Below are positions 27,651-36,176 of a stretch of 64,000 bases of DNA, in pieces; positions within the stretch are counted from its first letter, which is position 1; every line of letters begins with the position of its first letter. The DNA is from Clostridium sp. BJN0013 (lineage in GTDB: Bacteria; Bacillota; Clostridia; Clostridiales; Clostridiaceae): the NCBI RefSeq assembly GCF_040939125.1, contig NZ_CP162495.1:868001-932000 (forward strand). Reading direction: 5' to 3'. The notes beneath the pieces were generated by a model. That model was not told where the DNA came from, searched no databases, and worked only from the letters and a program-made list of their open reading frames with translations. Position numbers and translations under genes: made by a program.

Positions 27651-27881
27651 ATGAAGCACCCAAATGACAAGTATGCGTGGACAGTAAAAATCGGTGAAAA
27701 AGGACAATTTGTTATCCCAAAAGAAGCCAGAGATATTTTTGATATCAATCCCGGCGATACCATTATAGTTCTTGCTGATAAGAAGAAAGGTATTGCTATA
27801 CCCCCAAAATCACTGTTTACAAAACTGACCAAAACAATTTTTGACGGAGGCCTTCCGAAAAGAGAGGATGATGAAGAATGA
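27651..27881 (+). CDS. AbrB/SpoVT-type DNA-binding regulator
   Basis: About 76 residues. WTVKIGEKGQFVIPKEARDI and FDINPGDTIIVLADKKKG is the swapped-hairpin AbrB domain (about 8-52). ATG 27633 is in frame, but GGAGGAAATAAT precedes ATG 27651. Family members of this size often open an operon with an ABC transporter and regulate it. Here the next gene, overlapping by ATGA, is only a stub of an ABC ATPase. Confidence 0.85.
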   Translation: MKHPNDKYAWTVKIGEKGQFVIPKEARDIFDINPGDTIIVLADKKKGIAIPPKSLFTKLTKTIFDGGLPKREDDEE

Positions 27882-27988
27882 GTGTACTTGAAGTAAAAAA
27901 TCTGTGTAAGAAATACCCTGCTATTTTAAAGAATAATGCACAACTGTTACAAATTGAATTATATGAAAATACAGGAGGTTACTTATGA
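27878..27988 (+). pseudogene. N-terminal stub of an ABC transporter ATPase
   Basis: MSVLEVKNLCKKYP is a standard ABC-ATPase start, then similarity ends at about 27920 and the 36-codon frame stops at 27986-27988. The stub's ATG overlaps the regulator's stop and its stop overlaps the next ATG, so the three frames remain translationally linked. The rest of the transporter was replaced by the acyltransferase gene. Confidence 0.7.
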
Positions 27989-29058
27989 GAAAAAATTATT
28001 TGGATAATATTCGTTGGGGTATTATCATATTAGTTGTTATTTATCATGTAGTATACATTTTCAATAGTGTGGGAGTAATATCTAATATCGGGGTAAAGGG
28101 AATACCACAGATGGATGTAATACTGTATTTTATATATCCATGGTTTATGGCTTGTTTATTTTTAGTAGGAGGAATATCTGCACGTTATTCTTTACAAAAG
28201 AGAACCGGAAAACAATTTGTAAAAGAGCGTGTCAAAAGGTTGTTAGTGCCTTCAATTGCAGGTATTTTTATTTTGGGTTGGATAAGTGGTTATGTCACAA
28301 ATCATTATGTAGATATGTTTGGTGGTAAAGGAAATCTTATTCCAAGTTTTATAAAATATCTGATTTATTCACTTTGCGGAATAGGACCTTTGTGGTTTGC
28401 ACATGAATTATTTTTAGCGTCTATGATATTGTTGCTATTTAGAAAATTTGACAAAGACGATAAATTATGGAAAATCTGCAAAAAAGTAAATATGGTAATT
28501 ATCTTACTGTTGTTCTTTGCAGTATGGGGAAGTTCTTTCATTTTAAATACACCTCTTATTACTGTATATCGCAATGGTATCTATATTTTTATGTTTTTAC
28601 TCGGATATTATGTTTTTTCACATGATGAAGTGCAGGAAAGACTGAAAAAATGGCATTTACCACTTTTAATTTCCGCAGTTATTTGTGGAATTGCTTATAC
28701 AATTTATTATTATGGAGATAATTATACCACACCAGCCTGTTTACAAAGTGCATTTACTAATTTTTATCTATGGATAATTATTCTTGCAATTTTAGGCTGT
28801 GGAAAGGCATGGTTTAATGGAACAAATCACTTTACAGAATATATGAACAAAAGAACCTTCGGAATATATGTGTTGCATTATCCAGTTTTAATAATGAGTG
28901 CATATTTGTTAACCACATATTTGCAATTACCAATGCTGTTATATTATTTTATTTTATTAGTCATTGAGATTATGGCAATGCCTTTTCTATATGAAATAAT
29001 AAGCCATATCCCTGTGCTAAGTTTCTTGCTTTTAGGAATATCAAAGCATTCTAGTTAG
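27985..29058 (+). CDS. Acyltransferase family 3 membrane protein
   Basis: 357 residues with about ten membrane segments. LDNIRWGIIILVVIYHVVYI with the conserved His at about residue 21, and YFIYPWFMACLFLVGGISAR, are typical of the OafA/OpgC-type Acyl_transf_3 family. These acylate sugars or other membrane-exposed substrates. Start ATG follows ACAGGAGGTTACTT, a strong site located within the ABC stub. Its fusion to the AbrB-like promoter region suggests recent rearrangement. Confidence 0.85.
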   Translation: MRKNYLDNIRWGIIILVVIYHVVYIFNSVGVISNIGVKGIPQMDVILYFIYPWFMACLFLVGGISARYSLQKRTGKQFVKERVKRLLVPSIAGIFILGWISGYVTNHYVDMFGGKGNLIPSFIKYLIYSLCGIGPLWFAHELFLASMILLLFRKFDKDDKLWKICKKVNMVIILLLFFAVWGSSFILNTPLITVYRNGIYIFMFLLGYYVFSHDEVQERLKKWHLPLLISAVICGIAYTIYYYGDNYTTPACLQSAFTNFYLWIIILAILGCGKAWFNGTNHFTEYMNKRTFGIYVLHYPVLIMSAYLLTTYLQLPMLLYYFILLVIEIMAMPFLYEIISHIPVLSFLLLGISKHSS

Positions 29059-29114
29059 AAAGAGTAAATAATGTGTATTATTTGTATATTATTAAGTTAT
29101 TGGAGGTTGTTCAA

Positions 29115-29252
29115 ATGTCAAATCTTACCCTGCCCAAAATTCTTGTAATTTCTACTTCATATTCTGCATCTGCTTTATCTGCTGCTGTTGGATTTAGCGT
29201 AACTAGTTCATATACTATATCTCCTAGTTATAGTGTATATTTATCATCATAA
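29115..29252 (+). CDS. Candidate 45-residue peptide, Ser/Thr/Tyr-rich
   Basis: ATG 29115 is preceded by TTGGAGGTTGTTCAA, a strong ribosome site. The product starts MSNLTLPKILVISTSYSASA and continues LSAAVGFSVTSSYTISPSYS with end VYLSS. Of 45 residues about 15 are Ser and none is Cys, Asp or Glu, apart from a single Lys charge. No family recognised. It could be a secreted or modified peptide, a small membrane-active protein, or a chance frame; the good start site argues for translation. Confidence 0.5.
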   Translation: MSNLTLPKILVISTSYSASALSAAVGFSVTSSYTISPSYSVYLSS

Positions 29253-29293
29253 TGACTATTTGATATGATATAATGTTTATAAGGGCATAAATA

Positions 29294-29373
29294 TTTTTTA
29301 GATAGCCACCTCCCAGGTTTTTATCTCTCATAAAGAGGTCATTGCGGTAATCGACAGCAGAGGAGGTGGCGGC
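29294..29373 (+). promoter_or_regulatory. Structured leader that can sequester the ribosome site of the next ORF
   Basis: GCCACCTCC (29305-29313) is exactly complementary to GGAGGTGGC (29362-29370), the Shine-Dalgarno region of the ORF at 29374. Between them lies an inner stem ATCTCT/AGAGGT and the run GACAGCAGAG. A second, related copy is at 53911-53990. This is probably a cis RNA switch or a type I toxin-like leader. Confidence 0.65.
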
Positions 29374-29559
29374 ATGAGTGGATATATTATTATTACAGCT
29401 ATGGCATGTGTTACTATAGTTGGTATAGTGGGTATTTTTTCTATACTTGCATACTTAAAAGAAAGAGCTATTCTTAAGTATAAGAATAACTCTAGTGTTA
29501 ACGATAATGAAATTTCAATTACCGTTGATGATAATAAAGATAAAAACTCAAAAAATTAA
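29374..29559 (+). CDS. Small single-pass membrane protein with sequestered ribosome site
   Basis: 61 residues. One membrane span at about residues 4-27 (IIITAMACVTIVGIVGIFSI) is followed by KERAILKYKNN and a polar Asn/Asp-rich tail. It starts ATG directly after GGAGGTGGCGGC, which can pair with an upstream arm. A perfect hairpin terminator follows. The small hydrophobic product plus inhibitory leader resembles type I toxins or holin-like peptides, but no known family is recognised. Confidence 0.7.
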   Translation: MSGYIIITAMACVTIVGIVGIFSILAYLKERAILKYKNNSSVNDNEISITVDDNKDKNSKN

Positions 29560-29590
29560 AATGCACCCTCCGAAAGTGCATTTTAATTAA
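29556..29590 (+). terminator. Hairpin terminator
   Basis: ATTAAAATGCAC and GTGCATTTTAAT are perfect 12-bp arms around CCTCCGAAA. The symmetrical stem could act on both strands. Confidence 0.85.
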
Positions 29591-29707
29591 ATCTAAAAAG
29601 TAATATATGTAAAACCGCAATGGCTTCTTTTAAATATATTATACCACAAATATCTTAAGATTAAACTTAAAATATTTACATATTCACTGTTATCAATATT
29701 TATTATA

Positions 29708-29869
29708 CTAACTTTTATTAATTTTTTTCATATATTCATTTAAAATTAAATCTAATTTTTGACTTTCATTAATTATTTTAGGACTAGATAAATTTTCACT
29801 TTGCTTCATTTCCTGTTTCAATAGCTCCCGTTGTTTTTCTAATTCTTTTAGTAACTTGACTTTTTTCAC
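29708..29869 (-). CDS. Spo0E-like aspartyl-phosphate phosphatase
   Basis: 53 residues, GTG start at 29869 with AAAGGAGATGTTTT upstream. Sequence begins VKKVKLLKELEKQRELLKQE and contains the Spo0E signature in ESQKLDLILNEYM (SQ-x-LD). Members of this two-helix family dephosphorylate Spo0A-P or related response regulators and so delay sporulation. A second member lies at 53577-53735. Confidence 0.75.
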   Translation of the reverse strand: MKKVKLLKELEKQRELLKQEMKQSENLSSPKIINESQKLDLILNEYMKKINKS

Positions 29870-29958
29870 AAAACATCTCCTTTTATAAAGGTTATTAAAA
29901 TGCTATTAAAAAGCTAGAGGAATTATCTATAAGTATTAATTCCTCTAATTCAATTTAA

Positions 29959-30180
29959 AATGGGGTAATACCCTTATATATTGAGTTTTGGATAAATAAG
30001 TTAATAGAGCTTTGTTCACCGAATCCAAAAGAAATTTTTGATAAAAGGGTAAGTTTTTCTACTAGGCTTATGCTTGTTTATAATATGGGATTAATACCAG
30101 AACAACTATATATTAATATTAAGAAATTTAATACACTTAGAAGTAAATATACGCACAATCTTGATTATGATTATCAGGTA
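29959..30180 (+). pseudogene. Fragment of an uncharacterised helical (HEPN-like) protein
   Basis: The open frame reads EFWINKLIELCSPNPKEIFD, KRVSFSTRLMLVYNMGLIP and KFNTLRSKYTHNLDYDYQ. The last part resembles the (N)xxR(N)xxxH motif of HEPN-type or DUF4145-like proteins. No start codon or 5' part is present, and its 3' end runs into the convergent ABC gene. Confidence 0.45.
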
Positions 30181-30860
30181 ACAGTTACTTTTTGTACTTT
30201 TCCATCTTTTATCTTTATAATTCTATCCGCTTTACTTGCTATATTTTCATCGTGGGTTACAATAATAAAAGTTGTATCAAATTTGCTATTTATACTTCTA
30301 AATAAATTATATATCTCCCTGGCATTAGTAGAATCTAAATTTCCTGTAGGTTCATCTGCTAAAATTATTTTAGGTTTATTCATAAGTGCCCTAGCTATAG
30401 CCACCCTTTGCTGCTCTCCTCCAGATAAATCATAAACATTCTTTTTTCTAAGATCTGCAATACCTACTAAATCCAGGAGCTCCTTCGCCCTATCTTTGGC
30501 CTTTTTTCCACAAAAAAAACGTTTTATTCTATAAGGCATAAGCACATTTTCTATAGTATTAAATTCAGGAAGAAGATAATGAAACTGAAAAATAAACCCT
30601 ATGGTGGTATTTCTAAAAGAAGCCAAGGACCTTCTCCCCATATCTTTTATAGTCTTCCCTTGAATGTATACCTGACCTTCTGTAGGATTATCTAAAATAC
30701 CCATTATATTTAATAAAGTAGTTTTTCCACTTCCTGATGCCCCTATTATGGAATTAAAAGAACCCTCCGGTATAGATAAGTTAATATCATATAAAACTTT
30801 ATTTTTAATTCTCCCCCCAAAAACTTTACTAACATTTTTAAGTTCAATAATATTATCCAT
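30174..30860 (-). CDS. ABC transporter ATP-binding protein (LolD/MacB type)
   Basis: 228 residues. Walker A GASGSGKTTLL, signature [16 protein letters not shown], Walker [14 protein letters not shown], and the His-loop IVTHD are all present. FQFHYLLPEFNTIENVLMPY is typical of the LolD/MacB (MJ0796) branch. It powers the FtsX-type permease encoded just upstream, with which it overlaps by 8 bp. Substrate unknown: lipoprotein, peptide or drug. Confidence 0.9.
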   Translation of the reverse strand: MDNIIELKNVSKVFGGRIKNKVLYDINLSIPEGSFNSIIGASGSGKTTLLNIMGILDNPTEGQVYIQGKTIKDMGRRSLASFRNTTIGFIFQFHYLLPEFNTIENVLMPYRIKRFFCGKKAKDRAKELLDLVGIADLRKKNVYDLSGGEQQRVAIARALMNKPKIILADEPTGNLDSTNAREIYNLFRSINSKFDTTFIIVTHDENIASKADRIIKIKDGKVQKVTVT

Positions 30861-32007
30861 TTTTTATTACCTCCACAGGATTAAGTCTAAAAGATTTAAG
30901 TGCAGGGAAAAATGCTGCAAAAGTTGAAGCAGCTATGTCAATAGCACAAGATAACTTAATAAATCTATAGTTTACAACTATATCAACTAAAGGTAATCCT
31001 TTAGAATTAACTATATACCTATTGAATCCTTTTATATAAATCCATGTAAAAAATAACCCTAATGCCATACCTAATACTCCTAGAATAAATGCCTGTACAA
31101 AAAATATAAAACCTGCACTGCTATCCCTTATTCCCATAGCTTTTAATATTCCTATCTGTTTATATTTTTGAACTACACTTATACCAAGTATACTTATGAT
31201 GCTAAGAACAGCTGCAAGAAGTACAAAAAATTGGATTATAAGAGTACAAATTTTTTGACCAATCATGCCACTGGCTAAAAACTGATTTTGATCTTTCCAG
31301 TTTTGAACCTTTAAGTTTTCATCAGAAAGTACTTTTTCTATAGCTTTTGCCTCTAAGTCCGCATTATATATATCCTTCACTCCTATTTCTATAGAAGTAA
31401 CTTTATCACCAAAACCAATCAACTGCTGCACTGCAGTTAAATCTGTAATAATCCAGGTAACATTTATCTTAGAAGCACCTAAATCAAAAAACCCTACTAC
31501 ATTCAAAGTTAATTTTTTTCTGCTTATAGTAAATATGTCAATATTATCTCCTAATTTAAGACCTAATTTTTCTTTTAAGTCTTTTCCTATAATAACTTGT
31601 CCAACATTTTCATACATCTTTCCCTCATATATATTATATTTCATACCATATAATGCACTTACATCTTCAGGAATAAAGCCTCTCACCTGAACTGGCTGAT
31701 TTGCATTTTCAAGCTTGATAAAAGCCTGACAATCAGCCACAGGTGCCACATGATTTACATTTGAATCTCCATTTATAATTTTGCTTTTTTTATCCTGCCA
31801 ATTTTCAATACCTCCACTATGAGAGTAAACTGTAACCTGAGAGGAGTCCGCAATAATTTTATTTAAAATGGTATTTTCAAGTCCACTGCTTAAAAGCCCT
31901 ATAAAAATCTGAACAGAAACCCCCACGGCTATGCCAAGTATTATAACAAAAGTCTGTATTTTACTGTGTTTTAAAAATTTCCAGGCTATTTTAAATGCTG
32001 CAAACAT
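30853..32007 (-). CDS. ABC transporter permease, FtsX/LolC-MacB family
   Basis: 384 residues. One N-terminal membrane span (IQTFVIILGIAVGVSVQIFI), a roughly 220-residue outside MacB-PCD-like domain, then three C-terminal spans typical of FtsX permeases. VQKYKQIGILKAMGIRDSSA is the conserved cytoplasmic coupling segment. Start ATG has AGGAGGTTATA upstream. It forms a two-gene operon with the ATPase downstream. Confidence 0.88.
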   Translation of the reverse strand: MFAAFKIAWKFLKHSKIQTFVIILGIAVGVSVQIFIGLLSSGLENTILNKIIADSSQVTVYSHSGGIENWQDKKSKIINGDSNVNHVAPVADCQAFIKLENANQPVQVRGFIPEDVSALYGMKYNIYEGKMYENVGQVIIGKDLKEKLGLKLGDNIDIFTISRKKLTLNVVGFFDLGASKINVTWIITDLTAVQQLIGFGDKVTSIEIGVKDIYNADLEAKAIEKVLSDENLKVQNWKDQNQFLASGMIGQKICTLIIQFFVLLAAVLSIISILGISVVQKYKQIGILKAMGIRDSSAGFIFFVQAFILGVLGMALGLFFTWIYIKGFNRYIVNSKGLPLVDIVVNYRFIKLSCAIDIAASTFAAFFPALKSFRLNPVEVIKNG

Positions 32008-32209
32008 TATAACCTCCTAATTTACATTTATTATTTCATATCTAAAAGTATAGAAAAACCTATTTTTTAGATACCTTAGCTATAATTATAGCTAATATTT
32101 ATAAAGCCAACAACAAATATAAAAATAATTATGAAGTCTAAATAATAATATCATTTTTTTGTATACAAATGTGTTAAAATAAAGTAAATATTATAAATTT
32201 AAGATAGAA

Positions 32210-32662
32210 TAGAGGGGAAAAATTCGATAAAGCATTTAAGGAAGAAATAGTTGCAAGAATATTAGCTGGTGAAATAACGACAAGTTTAATGGCGAAGGAA
32301 TTAGGTGTACATTACAAGAGTCATAGAATCTATGGTTCACCTCAGATAACTAAAAATCTACCTGATGATCAAAAAGCCAGTAAAGGGCGTGTAGCCAGAT
32401 TGATGAAGGTACACGCGCTCTAAAGTGTCAAGGAAATATAAAGCGACCACAAATTCAAAGCATAATCTAACATTCTCAACAGGAATTTTACAGCTAAAAA
32501 ACCCAATCAAAAATGGGTATCGGATATAACCTACATCTCAACAAAGGAAGGTTGGCTTTATCTTGCTGGTGTAATGGGTCTATATGGCCGCTGGCTTGTA
32601 GGTTGGGCTACGGATAGCCATATGAGAACTAAACTTATGGGACTAACCCTTACCTTAGGAAG
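32210..32662 (+). pseudogene. IS3-family element remnant (OrfA and OrfB fragments)
   Basis: FDKAFKEEIVARILAGEITT then SLMAKELGVHYK is the OrfA helix-turn-helix region. It is followed by OrfB pieces in several frames: SHRIYGSPQITKNLPDDQKA, then KKPNQKWVSDITYISTKEGW and LYLAGVMGLYGRWLVGWA, the first DDE Asp block. Multiple frameshifts and missing C-terminus. It abuts the 3' end of the secreted-protein gene on the opposite strand. Confidence 0.8.
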
Positions 32663-33284
32663 ATTGTTGTGAACTATGTTTGAATGGCATTAAACTTTTG
32701 ATTATGGCCTCTTCCTGTTGTTGTGTTATTGTTCCGTTCTTTACAAGAGTATCAAATTTTTGTTTGAAAAATGCATTTAGGTTGTCAATATGTTCTTTTC
32801 TACAGGAACGAAATAAATTTTCCACTTCTGTCTTTTGGTCTTTAGTTATTGTTCCGTTGTTTACTAATTCATCCAATCCGTTATTGATAGAACTTCTAAA
32901 ATTTTTTCCCTGCTTTTTGGAAGAGGAGATTACTTTCTTTATGGAAGATTCCTGTTCTTTGGTTAAGGTACCATTTTTGACTAGAGTATCTAATTTATTC
33001 TTTGAACATTTATGATTTTTTTTCATAAATTTATGAAAATCATTGGATTTTATTAAGTCCAGTGCTGCATTTTCTTGCTGGGCAGTTATGATATTATTTT
33101 TTACCAGTTCATCAAGGCGGGACTTGTAATCCAAATGTTTATGATCATTATTTTTTGATGGTGTGGTGATTTCATTTACTGTAGATACATTTTTAGTTGA
33201 TGAAGCATTAACTGTGATGCAATTAATATTTAATGAAGTTAAAATAGTTAGAACAGTTATTATTTTAATATTCTTTTTTAACAT
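32655..33284 (-). CDS. Secreted protein with four LxxLVxNGTITxxQ repeats (DUF2680-like)
   Basis: 209 residues. The N-terminus MLKKNIKIITVLTILTSLNI is a signal peptide with a likely cut near residue 27. The mature part has repeats beginning LDELVKNNIITAQQENA, LDTLVKNGTLTKEQESS, LDELVNNGTITKDQKTE and FDTLVKNGTITQQQEEA, each followed by a charged helix with Lys/His-rich linkers. This pattern resembles DUF2680/YckD-like exported proteins of unknown role. Start ATG follows AGGAGGGGAATAAA. The 3' end coincides with an IS3 remnant, so its last residues may have been altered. Confidence 0.75.
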   Translation of the reverse strand: MLKKNIKIITVLTILTSLNINCITVNASSTKNVSTVNEITTPSKNNDHKHLDYKSRLDELVKNNIITAQQENAALDLIKSNDFHKFMKKNHKCSKNKLDTLVKNGTLTKEQESSIKKVISSSKKQGKNFRSSINNGLDELVNNGTITKDQKTEVENLFRSCRKEHIDNLNAFFKQKFDTLVKNGTITQQQEEAIIKSLMPFKHSSQQSS

Positions 33285-33520
33285 TTTATTCCCCTCCTAA
33301 AATATATTTTTTTATAGTTTGCCAATTTATTTGGTAATTATTCGTCATATATAGTAGGGGGCTTCACTTTTATAGAAGCAAAATTTTGTAGAGTATTTAT
33401 GAATGAAAATTTAGAGACTTTTATTATTTAATAATTGACACATTATAATACAATTAGTATAATGTATTACGACGTGTAAAATATAAATAATATGAAATTT
33501 TAAAAATCAATAAACTAGGT

Positions 33521-33706
33521 TCTTATCAAGAGAGGTGGAGGGACTGGCCCTATGAAACCCAACAACCGGCATTTATTTTAATATGTATCGGTGTTAATTC
33601 CTGCAGAGTTAATTTTATACTCTGAAAGATGAGAAAAGTGGCCGTTTTATAAAAGTTTGGGATATTAAAAGCTATTTTTCTTAAATAAGAAAAATAGCTT
33701 TTTTAA
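33521..33706 (+). promoter_or_regulatory. SAM-I riboswitch (S-box) with terminator
   Basis: TTCTTATCAAGAGAGGTGGA and GGGACTGGCCCTATGAAACC then CAACAACCGGCA are the S-box consensus (33521-33571); CTCTGAAAGATGAGAA closes the aptamer at about 33634. A terminator follows: AAAAGCTATTTTTCTTA with TAAGAAAAATAGCTTTTTT (33667-33704). S-adenosylmethionine binding should end transcription before the amino-acid transporter genes, pointing to methionine or cystine uptake. Confidence 0.95.
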
Positions 33707-33742
33707 TTATTTAAATCAATTGAAGGGAGGGTGTTTTATGAA

Positions 33743-34480
33743 ATGATAAAAGTTAAAAATCTATACAAGAAGTTTAATGAGCTTACAGTTTTAAAGGGTA
33801 TTAACCTGGAAATAAAAAAGGGGGAGGTTATTGCAATAATAGGTCCCTCTGGTACAGGTAAATCGACTTTGTTAAGATGCATAAATTATTTAGAAACTCC
33901 AGACAAGGGTACCATAGAAATAGGAAAATTAAAAATAGACTTTGAAAAAATAACTAAAAAGCAAATACATGAATTGAGGAAGCATACATCCATGGTATTT
34001 CAAAGTTATAATCTTTTTAATAATAAAACAGCAATAGAAAATATTATGGAACATTTAACTATAGTAAAAAAAATAAATAAAATTGAAGCTGAGAAAATAG
34101 CAATGGATATATTGAGACAGGTTGGATTGGTGGATAAAAGAGATTATTATCCATCCAAGTTATCAGGCGGCCAGCAGCAAAGAGTTGGCATAGGCAGGGC
34201 TATGGCTGTGAATCCAGATATAATGTTATTTGATGAACCTACATCTGCTTTAGATCCTGAATTGGTTGGAGAAGTGCTGGATGTTATAAAAAAACTTGCT
34301 GAAAAAGATACCACAATGATTATTGTAACCCACGAAATGAGATTTGCTAAAGAAGCAGCAGATAGAGTCATGTTTATGGACAGCGGAAGTATAGTAGAAG
34401 AAGGGACTCCGCAGGAGGTATTTGATAATCCTAAGAATCCAAGAACTATAAAATTTTTGAAACAGGTTCAATTTAACTAA
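33743..34480 (+). CDS. Amino-acid ABC transporter ATP-binding protein
   Basis: About 245 residues. Walker [12 protein letters not shown], signature [16 protein letters not shown], Walker [16 protein letters not shown], His-loop VTHEM: the GlnQ/HisP (polar amino acid) type. A GTG at 33731 is in frame but immediately follows GGGAGG; ATG 33743 is the better start, and ATG 33738 is out of frame. First gene of an ATPase-binding protein-permease operon under SAM-I control, so a sulfur amino acid (methionine or cystine) is the likely substrate. Confidence 0.9.
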   Translation: MIKVKNLYKKFNELTVLKGINLEIKKGEVIAIIGPSGTGKSTLLRCINYLETPDKGTIEIGKLKIDFEKITKKQIHELRKHTSMVFQSYNLFNNKTAIENIMEHLTIVKKINKIEAEKIAMDILRQVGLVDKRDYYPSKLSGGQQQRVGIGRAMAVNPDIMLFDEPTSALDPELVGEVLDVIKKLAEKDTTMIIVTHEMRFAKEAADRVMFMDSGSIVEEGTPQEVFDNPKNPRTIKFLKQVQFN

Positions 34481-34566
34481 ATGTGAAACTTAAATTCATA
34501 TTGCAATATTATAAAAATTTTGAAATAAGTAATTATTATTAATTTTAATTTATAGGGGGTACAACC

Positions 34567-35382
34567 ATGAAAAAAATTGGCTTACTAATTAGTGTTTTAT
34601 TGATATTTGCTGTAGCTCTTACAGGATGCGGAGCTAGTAAAGGTGACAATAAATCTGCAACTAATGCAACCAACGATACTGATTTACTGTCCAAGATAAA
34701 AAAAGATGGAGTAATACGAATTGGCACTGAAGGAACCTATTCACCATTTACATTTCACGATAAAAATGAAAAGTTAACTGGTTTTGATGTGGAAATAGCA
34801 GAGGAAGTGGCTAAACGTTTAGGTGTAAAAGCCCAATTTGTTGAAACAAAATGGGATGGAATGTTTGCTGGATTAGATGCCAAAAGGTTTGATATCATAG
34901 TTAATGAGGTTGGAATAAAGCCAGAACGTCAGAAAAAATATGATTTTTCAACTCCATATATAGTTACAAAGGGAGTGCTTATAGTTGCTAAAGACAATGA
35001 AGATATTAAAAAGTTTGAAGATTTAAAAGGTAAAAAATCTGCACAAACATTAACTAGCAATTATGCCGAACTTGCCAAATCTTATAATGCTGAAGTTGTA
35101 CAAGATGATGGATTCAATCAGTCCATTGACTTAATACTTTCCAAACGTGCAGATGCAACTATTAATGATAATATATCCTTTTTAGATCTAAAAAAGCAAA
35201 AACCAGATATAGCAGTAAAAGTAGTTGATGAACAGCCAGATGCAGCTTCCAATGGAATTATGTTTAGAAAAGGAAATAAAGAATTGGTAGATGCTGTAAA
35301 CAAGGCATTAGCCGATATGAAATCAGATGGCACTTTTCTAAAGATATCCAATAAATGGTTTAATTCCGATGTATCTAAATAG
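34567..35382 (+). CDS. Amino-acid ABC transporter substrate-binding lipoprotein
   Basis: 271 residues. Signal peptide with lipobox LTGC at about residues 18-21 (MKKIGLLISVLLIFAVALTG). The mature protein has the SBP_bac_3 fold: IRIGTEGTYSPFTFHDKNEK, FDVEIAEEVAKRLG and FDIIVNEVGIKPERQKKYDF. It captures a polar amino acid, probably cystine or methionine, outside the membrane. Start ATG follows TATAGGGGGTACAACC. The next gene starts 15 bp downstream. Confidence 0.93.
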   Translation: MKKIGLLISVLLIFAVALTGCGASKGDNKSATNATNDTDLLSKIKKDGVIRIGTEGTYSPFTFHDKNEKLTGFDVEIAEEVAKRLGVKAQFVETKWDGMFAGLDAKRFDIIVNEVGIKPERQKKYDFSTPYIVTKGVLIVAKDNEDIKKFEDLKGKKSAQTLTSNYAELAKSYNAEVVQDDGFNQSIDLILSKRADATINDNISFLDLKKQKPDIAVKVVDEQPDAASNGIMFRKGNKELVDAVNKALADMKSDGTFLKISNKWFNSDVSK

Positions 35383-35397
35383 TAATAGGGTGATAAT

Positions 35398-36081
35398 ATG
35401 CATATAAGTGATGGAGCAATAAGAATAATACAAATATTACAAGATTCTTTTTTTCCTTTGTTAAAAGCTGGTATTCAATTTACTGTGCCGCTTACATTAG
35501 AATCGTTTATTCTGGGGTTGGTTCTTGCATTAGTAACAGCTTTAGCCCGTATATCAAATGTTAAGCCTTTTGTACTATTGGCACGTTTTTATGTATGGAT
35601 TATAAGAGGAACTCCTTTATTAGTACAATTATTCATTATATTTTATGGATTGCCAGCGGTGGGTATAACAATGGAACCACTGCCAGCAGCTATTATTGGA
35701 TTTACATTGAGTGTGGGAGCATATAATTCTGAAATAATTAGGGCTGCTATTTTATCAATACCTAAAGGTCAGTGGGAAGCGGCATTTTCTGTAGGTATGA
35801 CAAATACTCAAGTAATCCGGCGTATTATTTTACCTCAGGCAGTACGGGTTTCTGTGCCACCTCTGTCTAATTCTTTTATATCACTGGTTAAAGATACTTC
35901 ACTTGCTGCCAGCATTACCCTAACTGAAATGTTTCAGGTGGCACAAAGAATAACAGCATCAACCTATGAACCTCTGTGGTTATATAGTGAAGCTGCATTT
36001 ATATATTTAATATTTTGTACGGTGCTGTCTTCAATTCAAAATAAAATTGAGCTGAAGGTGGAAAAATACATATCTATATAA
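35398..36081 (+). CDS. Amino-acid ABC transporter permease (HisM/GlnP type)
   Basis: 227 residues with about five membrane spans. ALARISNVKPFVLLARFYVW with IRGTPLLVQLFIIFYGL is the classic N-terminal HEQ permease motif. GAYNSEIIRAAILSIPKGQW followed by EAAFSVGMTNTQ is the EAA loop that docks the ATPase. Start ATG follows AATAGGGTGATAAT. It completes the operon; a symmetrical hairpin follows at 36089. Confidence 0.93.
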   Translation: MHISDGAIRIIQILQDSFFPLLKAGIQFTVPLTLESFILGLVLALVTALARISNVKPFVLLARFYVWIIRGTPLLVQLFIIFYGLPAVGITMEPLPAAIIGFTLSVGAYNSEIIRAAILSIPKGQWEAAFSVGMTNTQVIRRIILPQAVRVSVPPLSNSFISLVKDTSLAASITLTEMFQVAQRITASTYEPLWLYSEAAFIYLIFCTVLSSIQNKIELKVEKYISI

Positions 36082-36088
36082 GATAAGG

Positions 36089-36114
36089 CAAAATGCTTAT
36101 ATTTAAGCATTTTG
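36089..36114. terminator. Symmetric hairpin between convergent genes
   Basis: CAAAATGCTTA and TAAGCATTTTG form perfect 11-bp arms with a 4-nt loop, between the permease gene and the convergent znuA-like gene. There is no long T-run, but A/T-rich arms allow use on either strand. Confidence 0.6.
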
Positions 36115-36176
36115 TCAGCAATATGTTGTATGGCTAAGCCTGTACAAACTATTATAGACAGCAGGTATATGTGGAT

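Noticed and set aside
33738-33746. ATG 33738 as the start of the ABC ATPase
   Set aside because: It is out of frame and stops after two codons (ATG AAA TGA); ATG 33743 is in frame.
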